64,000 bases of DNA, taken from Algibacter marinivivus (GTDB taxonomy: Bacteria > Bacteroidota > Bacteroidia > Flavobacteriales > Flavobacteriaceae). Location: positions 124,001 through 188,000 of the forward strand of contig NZ_QFRI01000001.1 of NCBI RefSeq assembly GCF_003143755.1. Direction: 5' to 3'. This document shows, piece after piece, positions 52,516-60,427 of this stretch. The translations under genes were made by a program, and so were the position numbers. Numbering within the stretch: the stretch's first letter is position 1; the number at the start of each line of letters is the position of its first letter. The notes below the pieces were generated by a model. The model made no database searches. It had not been told where the DNA came from and saw only the letters and a list, made by a program, of their open reading frames with translations.

Positions 52516-53171
52516 TCATTTCTTTTATAGAAGCGCTCAACAATTTCATCATAACTTTTAATTGTTTTTTTACACCAATCGATTCTTTTTTCTAATATTT
52601 CTTCTTTAGATAATTGCCAATGAACATCTGTTTGCTTCAATTTGGTAGTAACATGCTGTAAAATAATAGCAGCAGAAACCGAAATATTTAAACTCTCAGT
52701 AAATCCAACCATCGGTATTTTTAAAAAACTGTCTGCGTTATCTAAAACTTCTTTAGATAAACCTTCGGTTTCTCTTCCAAAGAAAAAACATGATTTTTTA
52801 GTGACATCAAAATCATGTAATTCGCAATCATCAGTGTGTGGCGTTGTAGCAACTATTTGATAGCCTTTTTGTTTTAAATCTGATATACAATCATCAACTG
52901 AATGATACCTATTTAAATCCACCCATTTTTGAGCACCCATAGCAATTTCCCTATCTATACGTTTAGAGTTTCTTTCTTCTACAATATTTACTTCTTGAAT
53001 ACCAAAAACGTCACAGCTTCTTATAACAGCACTTGTGTTATGTAATTGATACACATCTTCAGTAGCTATACTAAAATGTTTGGTGCGTTGAGATAAAACA
53101 GCTTCAAAACGTTGTTTACGGTTATCAGTTAAATAGGTTTCTAAATGGTCTAGAAGTTTTAAGTCTATCAT
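52512..53171 (-). CDS. trmH: tRNA (guanosine-2'-O)-methyltransferase TrmH
   Basis: 219 residues. SPOUT motifs: NTSAVIRSCDVFGIQEVNIVEE (motif 1), FFGRETEGLSKEVL (motif 2), LKIPMVGFTESLNISVSAAIIL (motif 3), followed by a helical C-terminus. The length and motif spelling fit TrmH, which methylates G18 of the tRNA D-loop. Divergent from the sirtuin gene (34-bp gap). Confidence 0.92.
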   Translation of the reverse strand: MIDLKLLDHLETYLTDNRKQRFEAVLSQRTKHFSIATEDVYQLHNTSAVIRSCDVFGIQEVNIVEERNSKRIDREIAMGAQKWVDLNRYHSVDDCISDLKQKGYQIVATTPHTDDCELHDFDVTKKSCFFFGRETEGLSKEVLDNADSFLKIPMVGFTESLNISVSAAIILQHVTTKLKQTDVHWQLSKEEILEKRIDWCKKTIKSYDEIVERFYKRND

Positions 53172-53205
53172 TCTTCAAAATTAAGAAAGTTTTTATCTTT
53201 ATACT

Positions 53206-53880
53206 ATGAAACATATTGTTATACTAACAGGAGCAGGCATAAGTGCCGAAAGCGGTATTAAAACATTTAGAGATGCAGATGGATTATGGGAAGGACACGA
53301 TGTTATGGAAGTAGCAACTCCTGAAGGTTTTGCTGTTAATCCTGAATTGGTTTTAGATTTTTACAACCAGCGCAGACGGCAATTATTTGAAGTTGAACCT
53401 AATCAAGCGCATTTTGATTTAACCGAATTAGAAAATAACTTTAAAGTAACTATTGTTACCCAAAATGTAGACGATTTACATGAAAGAGCAGGTAGTAGTA
53501 ATGTGATTCATTTACATGGCGAATTATTAAAAGTGCGCAGTAGTTTTGACGAAAATGACATCAAAGAATGGAAAACGGATTTAGTTATAGGCGATTTATG
53601 CAAAAAAGGTCATCAACTTCGTCCACACATTGTTTGGTTTGGTGAAGATGTAACAATGATTGAAAAGGCTATTAAAATATGTGAAACTGCAGATATATTA
53701 GTTATTATTGGAACATCAATGCAGGTTTATCCTGCTGCAGGCTTGAAAAATTATGTTCCGCAAAACACACCAACTTATTTTATTGATCCAAAACCAAGCA
53801 TAGATAATAAAGAAAATTTAACTGTAATTGCTGAAACTGCAACTGTAGGAGTAAAAAAGATGATTACATTAATTAGTTAA
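53206..53880 (+). CDS. Sir2-family NAD+-dependent deacylase, zinc cysteines absent
   Basis: 224 residues. NAD-binding GAGISAESGIKTFRDADGLW, QNVDDLHERAG, catalytic His104 in IHLHGE, and IGTSMQVYPAAGL are present. YNQR (Tyr53-Arg56) matches the YxxR motif of SIRT5/CobB-type enzymes, which prefers succinyl or malonyl lysine. Between the catalytic His and LRPHIVWFGE only one cysteine (Cys132) remains, so the usual four-Cys zinc site is missing. It removes acyl groups from lysines; the acyl preference is inferred. Its stop overlaps the convergent glycosyltransferase stop at a shared TTAA. Confidence 0.93.
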   Translation: MKHIVILTGAGISAESGIKTFRDADGLWEGHDVMEVATPEGFAVNPELVLDFYNQRRRQLFEVEPNQAHFDLTELENNFKVTIVTQNVDDLHERAGSSNVIHLHGELLKVRSSFDENDIKEWKTDLVIGDLCKKGHQLRPHIVWFGEDVTMIEKAIKICETADILVIIGTSMQVYPAAGLKNYVPQNTPTYFIDPKPSIDNKENLTVIAETATVGVKKMITLIS

Positions 53881-55112
53881 CTTTTATTTTTCTCCTCAAT
53901 CCACTTACTCATATATTTAGTGCTTTGCATAGATTGATGTTGTATCATTTGTCCAGTAAAATTTTTAAATCTGTTTTCTTTTAGGTTTTTAATGGATTGT
54001 TCAACTGCTTTTAAAAAACGTAATTCAAGATTTTCTTGATTAAAACGTTTATTTATAATTTGGAATCCGTTTTGTTGCTTACTTCTCCATAAATCTTCAT
54101 TTTGAAATAAGCTAACAGCATTATCTACAAACACTTTAGGGTCATCTTCAATACATCCGTTTGGTTCTAAGCTACCATACATACCTTCAGCTCCAATAGT
54201 CGTTGTAACACATGGTGTTCCATTTTGCATAGCATCAACTAACTTTCCTTTTAAACCTGCTCCAAATCTAATAGGTGCTAAACACACTTTTGATTTCTGT
54301 AAGACTTCATTAGCATCTTCAGCATAACCTTTAATTAAAAATCCTTGACTTTTATTATGCAGTTGATTTACTTTTTGTGAAGCATAAGCGCCATAAATAT
54401 TTAATTCAGCTTTTGGTAGTTGCTTTCTAATTAATGGCCAAATGGTTTCTTTTAAATACAAAACAGCGTTGTAATTAGGTTTATGTAAAAAGTTCCCTAT
54501 TGTTACAAAGTGATTTCTTTCTTCAAACTTTGGAAGCATTTTTATTTCTTCTTCAGCAATAGGCTTCAGCATAAAAGGCAAGTACAACAACAAAGATTCA
54601 TCAACTTTAAACTGATTTTTAAGAATTTCCATCTCAGCTTCAGAAATAATCAAACTCAAATCGCATCTATAGATACTAGCTATTTCTCGCTTTGCTATAT
54701 CATTGAACAAGTAAGATTCATCAAAAGCAACATTGTCTTTAAAAGCTTGATGTCTGCTTTTTCGCAAACTATGTAAATCTTCAGTATCTAAAATTCTTAA
54801 TGTATCAGGACATTGTTCTACAACACGCCAACCAAATTGCTCTTCCATCATAAAACGGTCAAACAAAACGATATTAGGATTTATGTTTTTTATGAAATCA
54901 TCAAAAGAAGAGTCATTTAACTTTATGGAAACCTGTTTAACTCCAATACTTTCCAAATTAAAAGCATTATCACTTTTTGCGCATGGGCTTGCAAATATTA
55001 TTTGGTATTCTTCTAATTGGAAGGCTTTAATTAATTGCATCATTCTACTGCCAGCAGCAGAGCTTTTTGGCTCTGGCCATACAAAACCAATAATTAACAG
55101 ATGCTTTCGCAT
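53877..55112 (-). CDS. Glycosyltransferase (GT4-like)
   Basis: 411 residues. The N-terminal half begins IIGFVWPEPKSSAAGSRMMQL, the donor/acceptor-binding start of this group; the C-terminal half has FVTIGNFLHKPNYNAVLYL, LNIYGAYASQKV and the nucleotide-sugar motif CLAPIRFGAGLKGKLVDAMQNGTPCVTT, typical of GT4-type transferases in the GT-B fold. Sugar and acceptor are unknown. The haem-binding gene ends 23 bp upstream, so the two may be one operon. Confidence 0.88.
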   Translation of the reverse strand: MRKHLLIIGFVWPEPKSSAAGSRMMQLIKAFQLEEYQIIFASPCAKSDNAFNLESIGVKQVSIKLNDSSFDDFIKNINPNIVLFDRFMMEEQFGWRVVEQCPDTLRILDTEDLHSLRKSRHQAFKDNVAFDESYLFNDIAKREIASIYRCDLSLIISEAEMEILKNQFKVDESLLLYLPFMLKPIAEEEIKMLPKFEERNHFVTIGNFLHKPNYNAVLYLKETIWPLIRKQLPKAELNIYGAYASQKVNQLHNKSQGFLIKGYAEDANEVLQKSKVCLAPIRFGAGLKGKLVDAMQNGTPCVTTTIGAEGMYGSLEPNGCIEDDPKVFVDNAVSLFQNEDLWRSKQQNGFQIINKRFNQENLELRFLKAVEQSIKNLKENRFKNFTGQMIQHQSMQSTKYMSKWIEEKNKS

Positions 55113-55135
55113 AAAATATTTAGATTCTTAAAAAA

Positions 55136-55609
55136 CTACTCTGGTTTGGGTGCTATACTATATTTTAAGCGTACTAATTTTGCCCAATCTACAACAGCTT
55201 TTATTTCATCATCTGATAATTTAGCATCGCGATGCATCCAAGTATAAGAATTTAACGGCATCTCTTTAGCTTCAATCATTTCTATAAGTTCCTCAAACTT
55301 ATGATCTTTTCGTTTAATTGAATTCCCTTCCCATTTTGACACGTTAAAATGCCCTTTCCCATGTTTTACATGATCTTCCATCCAATAATTAACCGGTGTA
55401 ATATTTGAATACCAGGGATATCTAGTAACATCACTATGGCAATCAAAACAGGTTTCTTTCAAAATGATTTTTACATTTTCTGGAGGATTTGTTTCGTTCA
55501 TAAAAGCTTCAATTGAAGCAAAATCGCCTTCATTCCTATCAGGACCAAAAAATTGGGCAATTACAAATGCTATCAAAAAGAGTAATCCTATTTTTTTTAG
55601 TATTTTCAT
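55136..55609 (-). CDS. Haem-binding (cytochrome c-like) exported protein
   Basis: 157 residues from the ATG at 55609 (MKILKKIGLLFLIAFVIAQFF signal/anchor); the longer upstream frame is not needed. One CxxCH haem motif, CFDCHSD, lies about residue 55-61, followed by YPWYSNITPVNYWMEDHV and KHGKGHFNVSKW, typical of the Bacteroidota haem-binding domain; MPLNSYTWMHRDAKLSDDE could supply the axial Met. A periplasmic electron carrier by inference. Upstream of the glycosyltransferase; divergent from the 55646 gene. Confidence 0.9.
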   Translation of the reverse strand: MKILKKIGLLFLIAFVIAQFFGPDRNEGDFASIEAFMNETNPPENVKIILKETCFDCHSDVTRYPWYSNITPVNYWMEDHVKHGKGHFNVSKWEGNSIKRKDHKFEELIEMIEAKEMPLNSYTWMHRDAKLSDDEIKAVVDWAKLVRLKYSIAPKPE

Positions 55610-55645
55610 CAGGATAATTTTAGATTTTAAAAATAAGAAAACCTT

Positions 55646-56224
55646 TTGACTACAGAACAACTCTATAACGAATTAAATTATGTAAACCATTCGAGAGAAA
55701 AACGATTGTTTTATGCACATATGATGCAAAACAATCCAAAGTTAGTTCCTAAACTACTAAATATTTTATTTAAAGTAGATGATAAAATTTCTCCACGCGC
55801 AGCTTGGGTTTTTGAGTTTATGTGCAATGATGATATAAACACTATAATCCCTTATTTAAACAAGTTTACTGAAAATATGCACAAAGTTCATTTAGATTCT
55901 GCTGTTCGTCCAGTTGCCAAAATATGTGAATTTCTGGCAAAAGCATACACTAGTAAAGAAGACAACAATATCAAGACTGCTTTAACAGAAACTCATAAAG
56001 AACGTATTATAGAAAACTGTTTTGATTATATGATAAATGATGAAAAGGTAGCTCCAAAAGCTTACTCTATGAGTGTTCTCTTTTTACTTGGAAAGGATTA
56101 CGATTGGGTTTATCCTGAATTGGCTCGTATTTTAGAGGACGATTTCTCTAAACAAACTGCTGCTTTTAAAGCTAGAGCTCGTCATATTTTAAAAAAAATC
56201 AAAAAAGCATCACCTAAAAACTAA
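55646..56224 (+). CDS. Hypothetical helical-repeat protein upstream of purB, TTG start
   Basis: 192 residues starting at TTG. The sequence is helical and HEAT-like in feel (RAAWVFEFMCNDDINTIIPYL, VRPVAKICEFLAKAY, APKAYSMSVLFLLG), but no named domain is certain. In Flavobacteriaceae such a gene commonly precedes purB; the gap here is 77 bp and purB has its own -7 element. No ATG occurs upstream in frame; the first in-frame ATG is at residue 26, inside a conserved-looking segment, so TTG is preferred. Confidence 0.72.
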   Translation: MTTEQLYNELNYVNHSREKRLFYAHMMQNNPKLVPKLLNILFKVDDKISPRAAWVFEFMCNDDINTIIPYLNKFTENMHKVHLDSAVRPVAKICEFLAKAYTSKEDNNIKTALTETHKERIIENCFDYMINDEKVAPKAYSMSVLFLLGKDYDWVYPELARILEDDFSKQTAAFKARARHILKKIKKASPKN

Positions 56225-56244
56225 AAAAACTTCAAGGGTCATAC

Positions 56245-56275
56245 TTCCTTCTTCGGTCTTAAAAACCTATCTTTG
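56245..56275 (+). promoter_or_regulatory. Promoter of purB
   Basis: -7 TATCTTTG (56268-56275) with a TTC at 56245-56247 in the -33 position, spacer 20 bp; the leader is about 24 nt. Confidence 0.6.
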
Positions 56276-56301
56276 CAACTTCAAAAAATCAAACCAAAAT
56301 T

Positions 56302-57645
56302 ATGTCATTATCAGCATTAAATGCCATCTCTCCTATCGATGGTCGCTACAGAAATAAAGTCAATGAATTGGCTCCTTATTTTTCTGAAGAAGCATTAATA
56401 AAATACCGTGTTTTAGTTGAAATAGAATATTTTATTGCACTTTGTGAAATTCCATTACCTCAACTAAAATCTATTGATTCTGGTGTTTTTGATAGTTTAA
56501 GAGCCATCTACAAAGACTTTTCAGCTGAAGATGCAACAGCTATAAAAAAGATTGAAAGTGTTACAAATCATGATGTAAAAGCAGTTGAATACTTTATTAA
56601 AGAGCAATTTGATACTTTAGGTTTATCTGAATATAAAGAGTTTATTCATTTTGGACTTACCTCTCAAGACATTAACAATACAGCAATTCCTTTAAGTATA
56701 AAGGACGCTATGAATGATGTTTATGTTCCTGAATATTTTATTGTTTTAGATAAACTTAAAGCATTATCTAAAGACTGGGCAACAATTTCTATGTTGGCCA
56801 GAACACATGGACAACCAGCATCTCCTACTCGACTTGGTAAAGAAATTGAAGTTTTTGTAGTGCGTTTAGAAGAGCAATTCAATTTACTAAATGATATCCC
56901 AAGTGCGGCTAAATTTGGCGGTGCAACAGGAAACTTTAATGCACACTTTGTGGCTTATCCAGATATTGACTGGAAAGCTTTTGGTAGTCAATTTGTGCAA
57001 GAAAAACTAGGTTTACAACATTCGTTTCCAACAACACAGATTGAACATTACGATCATATGGCCGCTTTGTTTGATACTTTAAAACGTATAAACACTATTA
57101 TTCTTGATTTAGATAGAGATATTTGGACATATGTTTCTATGGATTATTTCAAACAAAAAATCAAAGCTGGTGAAGTTGGAAGTTCTGCAATGCCACATAA
57201 AGTAAACCCTATAGATTTTGAAAACTCTGAAGGAAACTTAGGTATTGCAAATGCTATTTTCGAGCACCTTTCGGCAAAATTACCAGTTTCTAGATTACAA
57301 CGCGATTTAACAGATAGTACTGTTTTAAGAAATGTTGGTGTCCCTTTTGGTCATACTCTTATTGGTTTTAAATCTACTTTAAAAGGTTTAAATAAATTAT
57401 TATTAAACGAATCTAAGTTTGCTGAAGATTTAGAAAACAATTGGGCAGTTGTAGCAGAAGCTATTCAAACCATATTGCGAAGAGAAGGGTACCCAAACCC
57501 TTATGAAGCTTTAAAAGGGTTGACCAGAACCAATGCAAAAATAAATCAAGATTCTATTTCTAATTTTATTGATACCTTAGATGTCTCTAACACAATAAAA
57601 GAAGAATTAAAGCGTATTACACCTAGTAATTATACAGGAATCTAA
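56302..57645 (+). CDS. purB: Adenylosuccinate lyase
   Basis: 447 residues. Cleaves adenylosuccinate and SAICAR in purine synthesis. Motifs SPIDGRYRNKVNELAPYFSE, FGLTSQDINNTAIPL, ARTHGQPASPTRLGKE and the signature loop SSAMPHKVNPIDFENSEGN with the catalytic Ser are complete; this is the E. coli-like PurB class. A small membrane-protein gene follows after 9 bp. Confidence 0.97.
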   Translation: MSLSALNAISPIDGRYRNKVNELAPYFSEEALIKYRVLVEIEYFIALCEIPLPQLKSIDSGVFDSLRAIYKDFSAEDATAIKKIESVTNHDVKAVEYFIKEQFDTLGLSEYKEFIHFGLTSQDINNTAIPLSIKDAMNDVYVPEYFIVLDKLKALSKDWATISMLARTHGQPASPTRLGKEIEVFVVRLEEQFNLLNDIPSAAKFGGATGNFNAHFVAYPDIDWKAFGSQFVQEKLGLQHSFPTTQIEHYDHMAALFDTLKRINTIILDLDRDIWTYVSMDYFKQKIKAGEVGSSAMPHKVNPIDFENSEGNLGIANAIFEHLSAKLPVSRLQRDLTDSTVLRNVGVPFGHTLIGFKSTLKGLNKLLLNESKFAEDLENNWAVVAEAIQTILRREGYPNPYEALKGLTRTNAKINQDSISNFIDTLDVSNTIKEELKRITPSNYTGI

Positions 57646-57654
57646 TTTAAGCTT

Positions 57655-57852
57655 ATGTTAAACGACAAACAATCCTTGGCACTTACCGGACTTATGGTTG
57701 CTGGTATTTTTGTTTTTGGAATTCTAGATGTTCTAGATAATTTTGTGGTTTTAACAATACTAACAATTGTGTTTTTTACAGTTTTAATAAACATGTTTTA
57801 TTCCAAGTTTAAGTCAGAAGAAATAAAACAAGAAGAAAATAATTCTAAATAA
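57655..57852 (+). CDS. Small two-helix membrane protein
   Basis: 65 residues: two hydrophobic helices (LALTGLMVAGIFVFGILDVL and VVLTILTIVFFTVLINMF) and a charged Lys/Glu-rich tail. No known domain. It lies 9 bp after purB and before a strong terminator, so it is the last gene of the purB unit. Confidence 0.7.
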   Translation: MLNDKQSLALTGLMVAGIFVFGILDVLDNFVVLTILTIVFFTVLINMFYSKFKSEEIKQEENNSK

Positions 57853-57854
57853 AA

Positions 57855-57881
57855 AAAGGCTTCCAAATTGGAAGCCTTTTT
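57855..57881. terminator. Terminator between purB unit and DUF4252 gene
   Basis: Stem AAAAGGCTTCCAA/TTGGAAGCCTTTT with a one-base centre, A and T tracts on the two sides; serves both convergent transcripts. Confidence 0.9.
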
Positions 57882-57904
57882 AACATTAACATAATTACTA
57901 TTTA

Positions 57905-58447
57905 TTATTTAAAGAAGTTCATAATATCTTCTATTTGTCCTTCTTCAACATTTGCATTTTGCAATGCATTAATTAGAGTAACCATTTTTTCAGGGTTCAT
58001 ATCATCACCCAAAATTCTAACAATTCCAAAGCCCATATCTTTAGCGCTTCCAAATACAATCACCTCATCTGCCGCTTCATCATCGCCAATATACTTCACT
58101 GAAATTTTGTTGCCTTTATCACTAAATTCCATTAAATCATTATACTTACTATCGCTTAAAATGGTTTTTACTTTTGCTATTTCAGCTTTATAAGCATCAG
58201 TATCTGTTTCACTAGATTTATATCCTAAAAAATTTAATTTATCCACAGATTCATAAGCTTCTATTTGTGCTTCAGTAAAATTAGATTTATCAATTTCAAT
58301 CATTGATAATGGTAAATCTTGGGATATAAAGTTTTTAGCTTCTTGATTGTCTACATAATAACTTTGTAAGCTAGTATTATTTCCGCAGCTAGTTAAAATA
58401 ACTGCGGTAAATAATGTATATGCTAAATATTTGATTGCTCGTTGCAT
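57905..58447 (-). CDS. DUF4252 lipoprotein
   Basis: 180 residues with a lipoprotein signal (AVILTSCGN). DUF4252 proteins are Bacteroidota-specific and usually accompany an ECF sigma factor; biochemical function unknown. It is the last of four genes reading sigma, putative anti-sigma, DUF4252, DUF4252. The second DUF4252 gene (17 bp upstream) is a paralogue, sharing the layout of a VKTILSD/ITSFKTIV-type strand and a late ILGDDM.../VSMTGDID segment. Confidence 0.85.
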   Translation of the reverse strand: MQRAIKYLAYTLFTAVILTSCGNNTSLQSYYVDNQEAKNFISQDLPLSMIEIDKSNFTEAQIEAYESVDKLNFLGYKSSETDTDAYKAEIAKVKTILSDSKYNDLMEFSDKGNKISVKYIGDDEAADEVIVFGSAKDMGFGIVRILGDDMNPEKMVTLINALQNANVEEGQIEDIMNFFK

Positions 58448-58464
58448 TGATTGATTTTTAAATT

Positions 58465-59025
58465 TTAGTTACCTTTTTCTAAATGTTTACCACCAGGGAT
58501 ATTCATTTTATCAGTAAGCTTAGAAATTTCATTAAGGTCTATATCTCCAGTCATAGATACTACAACAGTTTCAATTTTACGCTCTTTTCCATTAATTTCA
58601 ATCTTATCGTCCATCACTTTATCTATACCATTTACATAGATTAAAAGTTCTTTAACATGGTCGGCATCTTTACCTTCTTTTACATAAAACTTCACCTCAG
58701 TACCATCATCCTTAACTTCCATTAATTCTTCTAAGCCTCCAGAACGAGATTTTACCCATTTAGAGATATCACTAGAAATTGATGAATTATCTGTAACAAT
58801 AGTTTTAAAACTTGTGATGCTCTTTACCATATCCATATAAGCCTTAGCTTCTGCATCTTCAACATTAATTCCCATTTTGGCAATCATTTGAAACATTTTT
58901 GGCTTAATAGAAACGTAAGTTACATCTGGGTTCTCACTATACTTTTCAAAAATATTCTTTTGAGCCATTCCCGTTAATGGTAATAACATAATGGCCATTA
59001 CTAGTACTATTAATTTATTTTTCAT
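58465..59025 (-). CDS. DUF4252 exported protein
   Basis: 186 residues from the ATG at 59025 (MKNKLIVLVMAIMLLPLTG signal, then AQ), preferred over an earlier in-frame ATG because the signal peptide starts there. The mature part is a small alpha/beta DUF4252 domain (VKSITSFKTIVTDN, LLIYVNGIDKVMDDKI, TVVVSMTGDIDLNEI). Probably the main exported output or partner of the adjacent ECF system. Confidence 0.85.
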   Translation of the reverse strand: MKNKLIVLVMAIMLLPLTGMAQKNIFEKYSENPDVTYVSIKPKMFQMIAKMGINVEDAEAKAYMDMVKSITSFKTIVTDNSSISSDISKWVKSRSGGLEELMEVKDDGTEVKFYVKEGKDADHVKELLIYVNGIDKVMDDKIEINGKERKIETVVVSMTGDIDLNEISKLTDKMNIPGGKHLEKGN

Positions 59026-59095
59026 TGTTCTTGTGTTTAAATTATTTGAATTTTTCATTGTTTTTTAATTGATACTGAAACAAGTTCAGCACATG

Positions 59096-59569
59096 TTAGT
59101 TTTTAAAAATTATACTTGTTGTGTTTTCAATTTCGTTAAGATACCCTAAGGTAGAAGTGCCTTTATTCACTTCATTAAGATAGCTAACTGTTGATGCGCC
59201 TTTGTTGAATTTTGTGGAAATCATTTCCATAGATTTCGAAAACTCATTAAAAGCTAATTGTGGATCTTCATAAGTACCTAAATCAGTATTACCAAATGAA
59301 GTTCCAAAATAGAAACCTAACATAAGAACCGCTACAGCTGCGACAGAAATCCATTTGTAATTAAAAATCGTCTTAGTTTTTAATGGAACGTCTTTAGTAA
59401 ATTGTTCTTGTTGGTTTCCCAAAAAATACGCAAACATAGGTTTATACATTTCTAAATGTGGTGCCACTGTGTCGCTTGTAAAATAGTTTTTCAACACTTG
59501 CTCCTCTTTAAGGCTTGTTTCTCCGTTTTCGTACTTTTCTAGTAATTTTTCTATATTATTTAATACCAT
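59096..59569 (-). CDS. Putative anti-sigma factor-like membrane protein
   Basis: 157 residues. N-terminal EKLLEKYENGETSLKEEQVL is a motif common in flavobacterial proteins next to ECF sigmas; a single helix KWISVAAVAVLMLGFYFGTS lies at about residues 73-92; the C-terminus has a local duplication (VSYLNEVNKG / LGYLNEIENT). No zinc-anti-sigma (HxxxCxxC) motif is visible. It overlaps the sigma gene by 14 bp, consistent with a cognate regulator; anti-sigma function is inferred. Confidence 0.7.
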   Translation of the reverse strand: MVLNNIEKLLEKYENGETSLKEEQVLKNYFTSDTVAPHLEMYKPMFAYFLGNQQEQFTKDVPLKTKTIFNYKWISVAAVAVLMLGFYFGTSFGNTDLGTYEDPQLAFNEFSKSMEMISTKFNKGASTVSYLNEVNKGTSTLGYLNEIENTTSIIFKN

Positions 59570-60065
59570 AATTATGTGTATTAGTTAATTTCTCTCTTAT
59601 TGTTTTTCTTGCTCTAGATAAGGCTACTCTAACTGCTGTATTATTCATTTCCAGCATTTTTGCAATCTCATCAAAATCATATTCTTCTATATCTCGTAAT
59701 TGAATTATCATTTTTTGCTGTTCAGGTAAATCTTCAATAATTTTTGCTACCCAACTCACACTATCATTTAATTCAACTTGCTTTTGCAATGGTGTGTTTT
59801 TCTCCTCGTAATTACTATGCACAATTTTTAAATTCTGTGCTTGTTTAGATTTTAACTTATCAAAACAGTAATTCTTTGTCATCGTCATCGAAAAAGCCTC
59901 TACATTTCTATACTCCGCAATTTTCTTCTTGTTATTCCATAATTTCAACAACACTTCTTGCGTAGCATCCTCAGCCTCTTCCGTAGACACTAGCAATCGT
60001 TTCGCTAAACGAAATACTTTATCCTTAAAAGGCATTACAATATTTAAAAACTCTTTCTGAGTCAT
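59556..60065 (-). CDS. ECF-type RNA polymerase sigma factor
   Basis: 169 residues. Region 2 (FRLAKRLLVSTEEAEDATQEVLLKLWNN) and region 4 (LPEQQKMIIQLRDIEEYDFDEIAKML, then NTAVRVALSRARKTIRE) are clear. It heads a four-gene unit with a putative anti-sigma and two DUF4252 genes, so it likely responds to an envelope signal and drives those genes. No -35/-10 pair specific to ECF sigmas could be picked out upstream. Confidence 0.95.
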   Translation of the reverse strand: MTQKEFLNIVMPFKDKVFRLAKRLLVSTEEAEDATQEVLLKLWNNKKKIAEYRNVEAFSMTMTKNYCFDKLKSKQAQNLKIVHSNYEEKNTPLQKQVELNDSVSWVAKIIEDLPEQQKMIIQLRDIEEYDFDEIAKMLEMNNTAVRVALSRARKTIREKLTNTHNYGIK

Positions 60066-60173
60066 TTCTCGGTTGTATTAGTATGGTTAAAAACAGCTTA
60101 GTTACGGCTATTTAATATTACGACGACCATCTATTTAATTTGTTACACAACATATCAAAAAAAATAAAAATTT

Positions 60174-60266
60174 GGGCGTAACCCTCTCGGGTCGGGCTTT
60201 CCGTTACAAGTTTTGGCTCGATGCTCGCCTCGCCAAAAGCTATCCACTTCAATCCCTTACGCGGGG
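60174..60266 (+). repeat. Dispersed structured repeat, copy G
   Basis: Canonical on the plus strand: GGGCGTAACCC at the left and TTACGCGGGG at the right, end stem GCGTAA/TTACGC (a paired change from GCGTTA/TAACGC). First hairpin ACCC/GGGT with a TCTC loop; third hairpin TTTTGGC/GCCAAAA replaces TGCGC/GCGCA. It lies between the divergent sigma operon and S41 protease gene. Confidence 0.85.
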
Positions 60267-60427
60267 AAATCAGTTAAATATCAGCAAATCACTTTCAATA
60301 AAGCTAATTTGCAAAAACCTAAGCTTACATTCAACGAAATTTCAAGCGTTTATTTTTTATTACACAATAATGTAAGTAAATTTAGGGTTTTACAGACTAC
60401 TTGTATAAAATTGCTAAAAATTGATAA
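60267..60427. other. Non-coding upstream region of the S41 protease gene
   Basis: No gene is supported; short ATG frames here read through repeat G. Nothing else distinct was seen apart from AT-rich DNA that presumably holds the promoter of the S41 protease gene. Confidence 0.4.
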
